Source: JAVKSL01 sp039583695
Lineage (GTDB): Bacteria > Actinomycetota > Acidimicrobiia > Acidimicrobiales > JAJPHD01
NCBI GenBank assembly: GCA_039583695.1
Contig: JAVKSL010000065.1
Coordinates: forward strand, 1-16,048
Direction: 5' to 3'
Length of the DNA: 16,048 bases
Below, piece after piece: positions 1 through 4,952 of this stretch. The translations under genes and the position numbers were made by a program. Numbering within the stretch: the stretch's first letter is position 1; each line of letters begins with the position of its first letter. The notes under the pieces are model-generated. The model worked only from the letters and a program-made list of their open reading frames with translations. It did not search any database and was not told where the DNA came from.

Positions 1-146
1 TGGCTCTGGCATTACCGGGCAGAGCTGATGAGCTGATCATCGTGGGGATCGGCCTGCTGGCCCCTCGCTGGGCGGCGTCGCCTGCTCGCCTGGGGTGGCT
101 GGGCACTGGTCTCGAACTTCAACAGTGCCTATTTTTCCAGGAAGGC
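1..146. other. Left-edge segment, no gene assigned
   Basis: This stretch lies beyond the end of hypC and before the window edge. Two plus-strand frames run in from the left and stop early (TGA at 26-28 and at 34-36), so either could be the last codons of a gene that lies mostly outside the window. The fragment is too short to identify. A hairpin followed by a T-run on the plus strand (102-136) fits a gene arriving from the left and converging on hypC. The third plus-strand frame is open to about 180, but it has no start and overlaps hypC. Confidence 0.3.
102..136 (+). terminator. Candidate intrinsic terminator, plus strand
   Basis: GGCACTG (102-108) and CAGTGCC (123-129) form a 7-bp stem with a 14-nt loop, followed on the plus strand by TATTTTT. 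It would end transcription of a gene entering from the left and could insulate it from the convergent hypC operon. The loop is long, so the call is tentative. Confidence 0.4.
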
Positions 147-425
147 TCAGCTCGCTTCCGACTGGCCGTACTGTGCTAGCTCCTCGTCGAACACCTTGCC
201 CAGGTCCCGCAGGAAGTCAAGCGACCTCGCGGCCTCCTCCTCGTCGATCTTGGCCATGGCGAAGCCGACATGGATCAGCACCCAGTCTCCGATGGCCACG
301 CCACCTGGGTCGCCTTGGACCAAGCCAACGTTGACCTCACGCCGGACGCCCTCCACCGAGACGACTGCCATATGGGCGCCAGGATCGGCCATCGCCACCA
401 CCTGGCCCGGGATGCCGAGGCACAT
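147..425 (-). CDS. hypC: HypC/HybG/HupF family hydrogenase maturation chaperone
   Basis: This 92-residue protein starts with MCLGIPGQVV, the HypC family signature. Cys2 is the residue that in known members holds the iron of the Fe(CN)2CO unit, in complex with HypD, and then docks on the hydrogenase large-subunit precursor. The GDWVLIHVGFAMAKID stretch (residues 46-61) is the conserved second half of the OB-like fold, and the length is normal for the family. The ATG shares one base with the TGA of the upstream CooC-like gene (TGATG), and a GGAG lies about 8 nt upstream, so translation is probably coupled. It is the last gene of a four-gene operon. No hypD, hypE or hydrogenase structural gene is visible, so the client enzyme is unknown from this window. 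Confidence 0.93.
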   Translation of the reverse strand: MCLGIPGQVVAMADPGAHMAVVSVEGVRREVNVGLVQGDPGGVAIGDWVLIHVGFAMAKIDEEEAARSLDFLRDLGKVFDEELAQYGQSEAS

Positions 426-1240
426 CAGGCACGCTCCGACGAGCCGGCGAGCAACGGCTCGGCCAGAAGGGCGTCATCAAGGACGTCGATCGGGCTCAGG
501 GTCGCCGCCAGCTGGCGGATCGCGGCCACGACCGGGCCGTCAGGGGCAGCGTCCAGCAGCGGTATCCGGGACCGGTCGGCGTCGACAACCTCCTCGCTCC
601 AGGGTACCTCCGCTATCAGCTCGAGGTCGTGACGGCTGCAGAAACCGGCTATCGCCTCGGAGTCGGCGGGGGAGCGGACCTTGTTTACCACCACTGCAAC
701 CCGGGGGATAGGCAGCTCTGCCGCCAGGTCGGCAAGCCTGCGCACCGCCTCCAGTGCCCGGTAGTACGGCTCGGCGACCAAGACCAGCGTGTCAACATAG
801 CGAGCAGTCCCGCGGCTCATGTGCTCGGGCGAGGCTTCCAGGTCGACAACGATGGTCGCGTCAGGTAGGCCTGCCAGGTCCGCCAGCACGGCGCTCACCG
901 TGGCGTGCGCCGCGCAGAGGCATCCCTGCTCGGCGTGGTCCGGGGCTCCCATGACCAATAGGCGCACCCCGTCGGGGCCGGTGCTGGCGTGGTCGGCCAG
1001 GACCTCGTCGAGGGTGGACGACAGTGCCCGGTCGATGTCCTGGCGCCGGTTCACCAGGCTGGCGGGCAGGAACGAGGAGATCATCGTGCTCTGGTCGATG
1101 CCGAGCGCTATGGCCAGGTTGGGATTGCTGTCCGCGTCGATGGCCACCGCCGGGTATCCGGTTCGGGCGGCCAAGCGAGCCAGGGTCGCCGAGATCGTCG
1201 TCTTGCCAGCGCCACCCTTCCCGGCCACGGCAACCCTCAT
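425..1240 (-). CDS. CooC-like MinD/ParA-family ATPase with CxC motif (copy 1)
   Basis: This 271-residue protein is a SIMIBI-class ATPase resembling the CODH nickel-insertion factor CooC. The deviant Walker A is GKGGAGKT at residues 7-14, with signature Lys8. The switch-I-like AIDADSNPN lies at 33-41 and the Walker B-like VVDLEAS at 131-137. A CLC motif (Cys107 and Cys109) matches the CxC with which CooC dimers bind Ni or Zn. I chose the ATG at 1240 because MRVAVAGKGG is the usual start of the family; upstream in-frame sequence to 1414 overlaps the PadR gene and lacks homology. The start overlaps the PadR stop by one base, and the stop overlaps the hypC start by one base. Pairing with hypC suggests a role in metallocentre assembly. 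A general MinD-like function is the alternative. Confidence 0.85.
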   Translation of the reverse strand: MRVAVAGKGGAGKTTISATLARLAARTGYPAVAIDADSNPNLAIALGIDQSTMISSFLPASLVNRRQDIDRALSSTLDEVLADHASTGPDGVRLLVMGAPDHAEQGCLCAAHATVSAVLADLAGLPDATIVVDLEASPEHMSRGTARYVDTLVLVAEPYYRALEAVRRLADLAAELPIPRVAVVVNKVRSPADSEAIAGFCSRHDLELIAEVPWSEEVVDADRSRIPLLDAAPDGPVVAAIRQLAATLSPIDVLDDALLAEPLLAGSSERA

Positions 1241-1617
1241 CACGGGGTCCTGCTCATCATAGCCTTCGAGGTGGAGGCCGAGTAGCGCTCGACAAGCCTG
1301 GAAATCTGGTCGCGCACCTCTTCCAATCCGGTGGCCCACTCGGCGGCGGCGTCTTCGCCGGTACGGCTGAGCAGGTAGGTGCGCCGGGGCGGGCCAGACT
1401 GGGACGGCTCCCACCAGGATGTGACCAGGCCATCTTCTTCCATGGAGCGCAGGCAGCGGTAGAGCCCACCGGCCTCAGCGCCGGTCAGTCCCGCCTGGCG
1501 GACCTGGTCCAGCAACTCGTAGCCATGCGCGGAGCCCTCGGCAAGGAGCATGAGAAGGCAGGCTCGCTGGTAGGCGCGGGGCAGGCTGCCACGACGTTCC
1601 TCGGAAGGGGCGCTCAT
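1240..1617 (-). CDS. PadR-family winged-helix transcriptional regulator
   Basis: This 125-residue protein has the PadR N-terminal winged helix. The motif HGYELLDQVR (31-40) is followed by a recognition-helix region with GGLYRCLRSMEEDGLV (50-65) and the wing PPRRTYLLSRTGE (76-88), then a short C-terminal dimerisation helix (about 89-112). PadR proteins are usually repressors, often of neighbouring genes. The ATG at 1617 overlaps the upstream gene's TGA by four bases (ATGA), and its own TGA overlaps the CooC-like start by one base. The gene therefore sits inside the operon it may autoregulate. A longer reading to 1725 exists but runs through the upstream gene. The inducing ligand cannot be read from the sequence. 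Confidence 0.87.
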   Translation of the reverse strand: MSAPSEERRGSLPRAYQRACLLMLLAEGSAHGYELLDQVRQAGLTGAEAGGLYRCLRSMEEDGLVTSWWEPSQSGPPRRTYLLSRTGEDAAAEWATGLEEVRDQISRLVERYSASTSKAMMSRTP

Positions 1618-2084
1618 GGGTGCTCGTGGTTCGTGTGGTCGTGGGCCAGGCCGTCCGCGAGCCGTGCGCGCTGGCACGCGTCCGCCTCGTCGGGGGATGC
1701 ATGGCACCAGCAATCGGCGCTGCACTCTCCGTGCGTCGGCCGGGTGAGCTCTGAGAACGACATAGCAAACTCGAGGCCCCCCTGCTCGAGGCCCGTGGCT
1801 GACAAGGTGAACCAGTCGCCGTCCCGGCTCAGGTATCCCTCCTCCACCAAGCGCTGGAGGTAGGTGACCCCGATGTTGGCATCCACTCCCAGGAACCGCT
1901 CGATAAGCCCGGCGTCCACCAGGTCCCCGAAGCCCTCGCCCCGCAGCCAGTACATGACCTGCAGGATCTCACTTCGCCAGTACATGGCTCGCAGCGCATC
2001 CGACTTGGGGGGATGAAGCTCGTCCCCGCTCAGCACACGCTCGTCAATGGCCACTGTCTCGCCCTCACTCTCGTTAATCGTCAT
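1614..2084 (-). CDS. Winged-helix-like protein with Cys/His-rich C-terminal tail, possible metal-responsive regulator
   Basis: I do not recognise a named family for this 156-residue protein. Residues about 32-106 read like a winged-helix module: helices around RSEILQVMYWLRGEGFGDLV, a helix IGVTYLQRLVEEGYL, and a wing SRDGDWFTLSATG. The tail after residue 117 holds Cys121, Cys125, Cys127 and Cys137 (pattern CxxxCxC then a 9-residue gap and C), plus His118, 128, 148, 150, 153 and 155, enough for a metal or Fe-S site. It is the first gene of the operon with PadR, CooC-like and HypC genes, and its stop overlaps the PadR start by four bases. The ATG at 2084 lacks a clear ribosome site but lies 4 nt from a candidate -10, so a leaderless message is likely. 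Metal or redox sensing is inference. Confidence 0.75.
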   Translation of the reverse strand: MTINESEGETVAIDERVLSGDELHPPKSDALRAMYWRSEILQVMYWLRGEGFGDLVDAGLIERFLGVDANIGVTYLQRLVEEGYLSRDGDWFTLSATGLEQGGLEFAMSFSELTRPTHGECSADCWCHASPDEADACQRARLADGLAHDHTNHEHP

Positions 2085-2088
2085 AGTT

Positions 2089-2118
2089 ATTCTAGTCGAT
2101 ATAACTCTAGACTTTCAA
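2089..2118 (-). promoter_or_regulatory. Promoter of the hypC operon, probably leaderless
   Basis: On the minus strand TTGAAA (2113-2118) and TAGAAT (2089-2094) are separated by 18 bp. The -10 ends only 4 nt before the ATG at 2084, and no Shine-Dalgarno sequence is present. Transcription therefore probably starts at or within 1-2 nt of the start codon, a common arrangement in actinobacteria. Confidence 0.55.
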
Positions 2119-2122
2119 CTAT

Positions 2123-2135
2123 GTGTAGCTTACAC
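2123..2135. promoter_or_regulatory. Palindromic operator candidate upstream of the hypC operon
   Basis: GTGTA-GCT-TACAC is a perfect 5-3-5 inverted repeat. It begins 5 bp upstream of the -35 hexamer and abuts the stop codon of the preceding gene. The position suits an activator or a repressor. The PadR or the Cys/His-tailed protein encoded just downstream are the obvious candidates to bind it, but this is inference. Confidence 0.45.
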
Positions 2136-2606
2136 TCACCAGCTCCAACCGTCGGCCGCGTCGCGGGGTAGTGCCTGCTCACCCACGGCCGCTGCTCGCA
2201 GGGCGGCAAAGGCCACGTCGATGTCTTCCCCCCAAAGGTCCCAGCTTGACAGCCGCAACCCGAGGACCTGCATCGCCACCGGCGCGGCAAGCAAGGTCGC
2301 CTCGTCGAGGAGCTCCATGCCTGCGCCTGCCAGCACCTCGGCCACGCGCGGGGCGAAGGCTTCCAAGTCCTCGGGCAGGTCGGTGCGAGCCAACACGACG
2401 CCAGGGCGGAGGCGTAGCGCGATAGGTACATCCCCATCCACGAGCAACGCCTCGCCCTCGACGTGAAGATGCTTCGAGTGCCCGGGGACCGGATCATGTC
2501 GGGCGAACCCTGAAAGGACGGTCCCGTCGTCGGTGGCAGGACCCAGAGGCACCCCGTAGGGGGGAAGTGGGATCGCCCACGGGCTGCTGGGGTCTTCGTC
2601 GGGCAT
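2136..2606 (-). CDS. Hypothetical acidic protein
   Basis: I do not recognise this 156-residue protein. It is soluble-looking, acidic and Pro/Ala/Leu rich, with no signal peptide or membrane segment. It opens with a Pro-rich stretch (PWAIPLPPYGVPLGP, residues 9-23). A short His-containing segment, GHSKHLHVEGEALLVDGDVP (42-61), suggests a beta-hairpin, and an alternating helical C-terminal half ends in DGWSW. It follows the 85-residue membrane protein after 15 nt, so it is almost certainly the last gene of that three-gene operon. It ends just before the promoter of the hypC operon. The ATG at 2606 has only a weak ribosome site, so it may depend on coupling. Confidence 0.7.
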   Translation of the reverse strand: MPDEDPSSPWAIPLPPYGVPLGPATDDGTVLSGFARHDPVPGHSKHLHVEGEALLVDGDVPIALRLRPGVVLARTDLPEDLEAFAPRVAEVLAGAGMELLDEATLLAAPVAMQVLGLRLSSWDLWGEDIDVAFAALRAAAVGEQALPRDAADGWSW

Positions 2607-2621
2607 GCGCAGGTCAGGGCG

Positions 2622-2879
2622 TTAGCGGCCCAGGGTCGCCGCGATGTCGGCCGAGCGGGCCAGTCCCATCGCCGCCTGAGTCAGGTTGGAGTTGATCACG
2701 TCGGCTGCCGGGCCTATCACCGCGCACTGGGTCTCCACTGCCCGGACGCCAAAGGTGATCTTGGCGAGGGTCGCCGAGATGCTGGTGAGCTGGCGGGCGA
2801 TCCGGTTGAGGAAATAGAGCAGTACGACGACGAGCGCGAGTATGTCGGCAATTGTGAGCGCAATCTGCAGGTTGGTCAT
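2622..2879 (-). CDS. Small single-span membrane protein (pair member B)
   Basis: This 85-residue protein has a membrane helix at about residues 6-25 (ALTIADILALVVVLLYFLNR). A cytoplasmic amphipathic region follows with regularly spaced Leu/Ile/Val (LTSISATLAKITFGVRAVET), then a helix-breaking IGPAADVINSNLTQAA and a terminal helix. No named family is recognised. The start ATG overlaps the stop of the upstream 95-residue gene by four bases (ATGA) and has a good GGGAGGGAG ribosome site, so the two proteins are probably made in equal amounts and may form a hetero-complex at the membrane. Confidence 0.75.
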   Translation of the reverse strand: MTNLQIALTIADILALVVVLLYFLNRIARQLTSISATLAKITFGVRAVETQCAVIGPAADVINSNLTQAAMGLARSADIAATLGR

Positions 2880-3163
2880 CTGGAGCTCCCTCCCGAAAGT
2901 AGGTCGACGTGGCGCTGGACCTCTTCTCGTAGGTCACCCGTGAGGGTGCCGGCCTGCTGAAGCGCCCAGGTTGTGGCGGTATTGGCCGCGACACGCGTGG
3001 CAGTCTCCCAGACGTCTGCGACCCGTACGTCGATGTCGTTGACGAAGGTGGTGAGCAACGTGAGCAGGACGATGACCACCAGCACGACTACCGCCCCGAT
3101 ACCGATGGCGACCCACCAAAAGACATGGTCCCCAGCGGTAAGTGCGAGAAGCATCGCGGTCAT
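2876..3163 (-). CDS. Small single-span membrane protein (pair member A)
   Basis: This 95-residue protein has a strong membrane helix at about residues 16-40 (WWVAIGIGAVVVLVVIVLLT then LLTTF). A cytoplasmic helical part follows: VNDIDVRVADVWETATRVAA, then ATTWALQQAGTLTGDLREEV. It resembles its downstream partner in layout (one N-terminal span plus an amphipathic tail) but not in obvious sequence. It is the first gene of a three-gene operon driven by a near-consensus promoter 103-131 nt upstream of the ATG. The message would carry a leader of about 95 nt containing a 9-bp hairpin. The ribosome site is weak (GGGTGG). Function unknown. Confidence 0.72.
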   Translation of the reverse strand: MTAMLLALTAGDHVFWWVAIGIGAVVVLVVIVLLTLLTTFVNDIDVRVADVWETATRVAANTATTWALQQAGTLTGDLREEVQRHVDLLSGGSSR

Positions 3164-3228
3164 CGGACGACCACCCGGGATGTGAACGAAATGAGTGTTG
3201 TTGGCAACCGAGGTCCTCCTGCCCTGGG

Positions 3229-3250
3229 GTCGGACCCGGTTGGGTCCGAC
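3229..3250 (-). promoter_or_regulatory. Perfect 9-bp inverted repeat in the 5' leader of the membrane-pair operon
   Basis: GTCGGACCC (3229-3237) and GGGTCCGAC (3242-3250) are perfectly complementary with a 4-nt loop. The repeat begins about 9 nt after the expected transcription start. In RNA it would be a stable hairpin near the 5' end; in DNA it could be an operator. No T-run follows on the minus strand, so it is not a simple terminator. Confidence 0.5.
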
Positions 3251-3254
3251 ACGA

Positions 3255-3266
3255 TAGATGTATCTA
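3255..3266. promoter_or_regulatory. Palindromic operator candidate at the start of transcription
   Basis: TAGAT-GT-ATCTA is a perfect 12-bp palindrome. It overlaps the last base of the -10 and covers the predicted transcription start of the membrane-pair operon, the classical position for a repressor site. The heptamer TAGATGT also occurs in the 20-bp palindrome at 9865-9884. Confidence 0.5.
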
Positions 3267-3294
3267 GCATACTCTGTCGACCCGGATCTGTCAA
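3266..3294 (-). promoter_or_regulatory. Near-consensus promoter for the membrane-pair operon
   Basis: On the minus strand TTGACA (3289-3294) is followed after exactly 17 bp by TATGCT (3266-3271). The -35 is perfect and the -10 matches four of six bases. Start of transcription is expected near 3259-3260. Confidence 0.7.
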
Positions 3295-3317
3295 GGTCTG
3301 GGCCCAGCGCCCAGCGC

Positions 3318-4067
3318 CTACCAGGCCAGGTCCATCAGGCGCCCTGCCAGGGTCTCGATGGCCCGGACTGCTGGCGAGGTCGGGTCCACGTCCAGCGGGG
3401 CCAGCCCGCGGTAGCCAGCCTCGGCGACAGCGGGGTCGTCGGGGATCGCCATCACCGGCACCTCCAGGACCGACCTGAGGTGCTCGGCCTGCTCTGGGTC
3501 GGCAGAGTGGTTGGCCACGCCGACCACCCGCTCGATGCCCATGGCCCTGGCGATGCGGACAGCACGGCGGGCGATCTCAACTGCCTTGGCGCTGGAGTCG
3601 GCGACCACCACGACCGCGTCGCCCGCCTTGGGGTGCGCCCAGAGCAGGTCGTTGAGCCCAGCCTCCAGGTCCGCCAGCACCACCCTGTCCTGGGCCGCGA
3701 GGTCGCTGAACAGCTCCCTGGTGGTGCGGTGCGACCCGCAGCACATGCAAGTGTTTGGCAGGCGCTCTATTCGCGCCGCGACCACCAGGCGCACCCCGTC
3801 GGCAGCGTCCACTCCGAAGCGGGCCAGGAGGTCATCGGGATCTGGCTTGGGGTCGTTGTGAGTGTGACCCGAGGCCACCAGCTCGTTCAGGACGGCGGGC
3901 AGACCCTCGACGACGGGGGGGTCGAGGCCGAGGGTCGTGCCCAAGTTGGGGCTCGGGTCGCAGTCGATAGCCACAACCGATTGCCCGGCGAGTGCCAGCA
4001 ACCGGGCGAGGGTGCCCGACACAGTGGTCTTGCCCACGCCTCCCTTGCCCGTTACCACGATCTTCAC
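3318..4067 (-). CDS. CooC-like MinD/ParA-family ATPase with CxCC motif (copy 2)
   Basis: This 249-residue protein is close in length to CooC. The deviant Walker A is GKGGVGKT at 7-14 with signature Lys8. The motif AIDCDPSPNLG is at 33-43 and the Walker B-like VLADLEAG at 130-137. TCMCCGSHRTTREL (106-119) places Cys107, Cys109 and Cys110 where CooC carries its metal-binding CxC. The family inserts nickel into CO dehydrogenase using ATP-driven dimerisation. The start is a GTG at 4067 with AGAGGGG about 8 nt upstream. It has its own 74-nt upstream region after copy 3, containing two CTTTTGAAA repeats. This is the copy that most resembles a canonical CooC; its client enzyme is not in the window. 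Confidence 0.87.
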   Translation of the reverse strand: MKIVVTGKGGVGKTTVSGTLARLLALAGQSVVAIDCDPSPNLGTTLGLDPPVVEGLPAVLNELVASGHTHNDPKPDPDDLLARFGVDAADGVRLVVAARIERLPNTCMCCGSHRTTRELFSDLAAQDRVVLADLEAGLNDLLWAHPKAGDAVVVVADSSAKAVEIARRAVRIARAMGIERVVGVANHSADPEQAEHLRSVLEVPVMAIPDDPAVAEAGYRGLAPLDVDPTSPAVRAIETLAGRLMDLAW

Positions 4068-4086
4068 TGCCGTGCCCCTCTCTAGT

Positions 4087-4106
4087 CTTTTGAAACCCTT
4101 TTGAAA
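4087..4106. repeat. Two CTTTTGAAA direct repeats, 11 bp apart
   Basis: CTTTTGAAA occurs at 4087-4095 and 4098-4106, exactly one helical turn apart. The second copy continues into an A-run. The pair lies 20-39 bp upstream of the GTG of CooC-like copy 2, in an AT-rich island inside very GC-rich DNA. It could be a tandem regulator site or part of the promoter. Confidence 0.5.
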
Positions 4107-4141
4107 AAATTTGCTCGGACGAGGCTCCAGACCCGTGCCCG

Positions 4142-4882
4142 CTAACGGCCAAGCTGGCCCGACGCCGACTCCTTGGCCACCAGCAGGCCCATCAGGTCCT
4201 CCACCGCCCTGACAACGGGGGAGTCCGGGCAGGCGTCCAGGGTGGGCTCTCCCCGTCGTTCGGCCTGCGCGACCGCCGGGTCGAACGGGACCCGGATCGC
4301 CGGGTCCAACCGCCCCGGCTGGCCTCCATCGGCGAGCTGGCTGGCGACCACGGTGAGGGGGATGTCCGAGAGGAGCTGGCTCAGGCGGTGCGCGGCCAGC
4401 CCCGAGCGCCAGGACTGGGTGACCACCACCACGGCTTGGTCGGCGAAGCGGGTGTATCCCTCGTAGGGGCAGGTGGTCCCGGCTTCGATATCCCCGACGA
4501 TGTCCCAGCTGGGGCCGGTGGCGTCCAAGATCGCCTGCACTGCGCCCAGCGAGTGGGTGACCACGTGGTCGGCCCTGGCGATCTTCCCCGGACAGAGGTA
4601 TCGCACTCCGTCTGGACCCGGGGTCGAGAAGCGCTCGGCCCCCTCGGCGGGGTCGATTCCCCCTGCCAGGCCCCAGCCGTAGAGGCCGCCCTCTCGGGCC
4701 GTCACCACACCCTCGGGAAGGCCCTCGTCGCTGGGGGCGACACCGATGCTCCAGGCCAGCCCGGGGTTGGGGTCGAGGTCCACAGCCAGGACCCTTCGCC
4801 CCGAGCGGGCCAGGAGGCGGGCGAGCAAGCCGGAGATCACCGACTTGCCCGCCCCGCCGCTGCCGACGACCACTACCCGCAC
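4142..4882 (-). CDS. Divergent CooC-like ATPase lacking the signature lysine and CxC (copy 3)
   Basis: This 246-residue protein aligns by eye with the other two copies: N-terminal P-loop GSGGAGKS (7-14), AVDLDPNPGLAW (33-44), Walker B-like IVGDIEAGT (128-136), and a C-terminal FDPAVAQAERRGEPTLDACPDSPVVRAVEDL that parallels copy 2. Two features differ. Residue 8 is Ser where the deviant Walker A normally has the signature Lys. The CxC segment is absent, although Cys97 (LCPGK) and Cys138 (TTCPYEG) remain. The start is a GTG at 4882 behind a GAGGA. It lies 70 nt after the BNR gene and could be in the same transcript. It may bind nucleotide without the usual dimer-dependent hydrolysis or may act as a partner subunit; this is inference. 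Confidence 0.8.
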   Translation of the reverse strand: MRVVVVGSGGAGKSVISGLLARLLARSGRRVLAVDLDPNPGLAWSIGVAPSDEGLPEGVVTAREGGLYGWGLAGGIDPAEGAERFSTPGPDGVRYLCPGKIARADHVVTHSLGAVQAILDATGPSWDIVGDIEAGTTCPYEGYTRFADQAVVVVTQSWRSGLAAHRLSQLLSDIPLTVVASQLADGGQPGRLDPAIRVPFDPAVAQAERRGEPTLDACPDSPVVRAVEDLMGLLVAKESASGQLGR

Positions 4883-4891
4883 CGCACCGGA

Positions 4892-4940
4892 TCCTCGTTG
4901 GAAGGAACGCTCGGCCTCCTCGTTGGAAGGAACGCTCGGC
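4892..4940. repeat. Perfect tandem duplication, 24 bp, period 25
   Basis: The segment 4892-4915 is repeated without change at 4917-4940. The copy nearer the CooC-like copy 3 start carries its GAGGA ribosome site. The duplication fills most of the 70-nt gap between the BNR gene and this ATPase gene. Confidence 0.85.
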
Positions 4941-4952
4941 AGTGGTCGAGTC

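Noticed and set aside
4100..4141. Terminator after CooC-like copy 3 (CTCG-TC-CGAG followed by ATTTTTT on the minus strand)
   Set aside because: The 4-bp stem with a 2-nt loop is too weak; the T-run is part of the CTTTTGAAA element.
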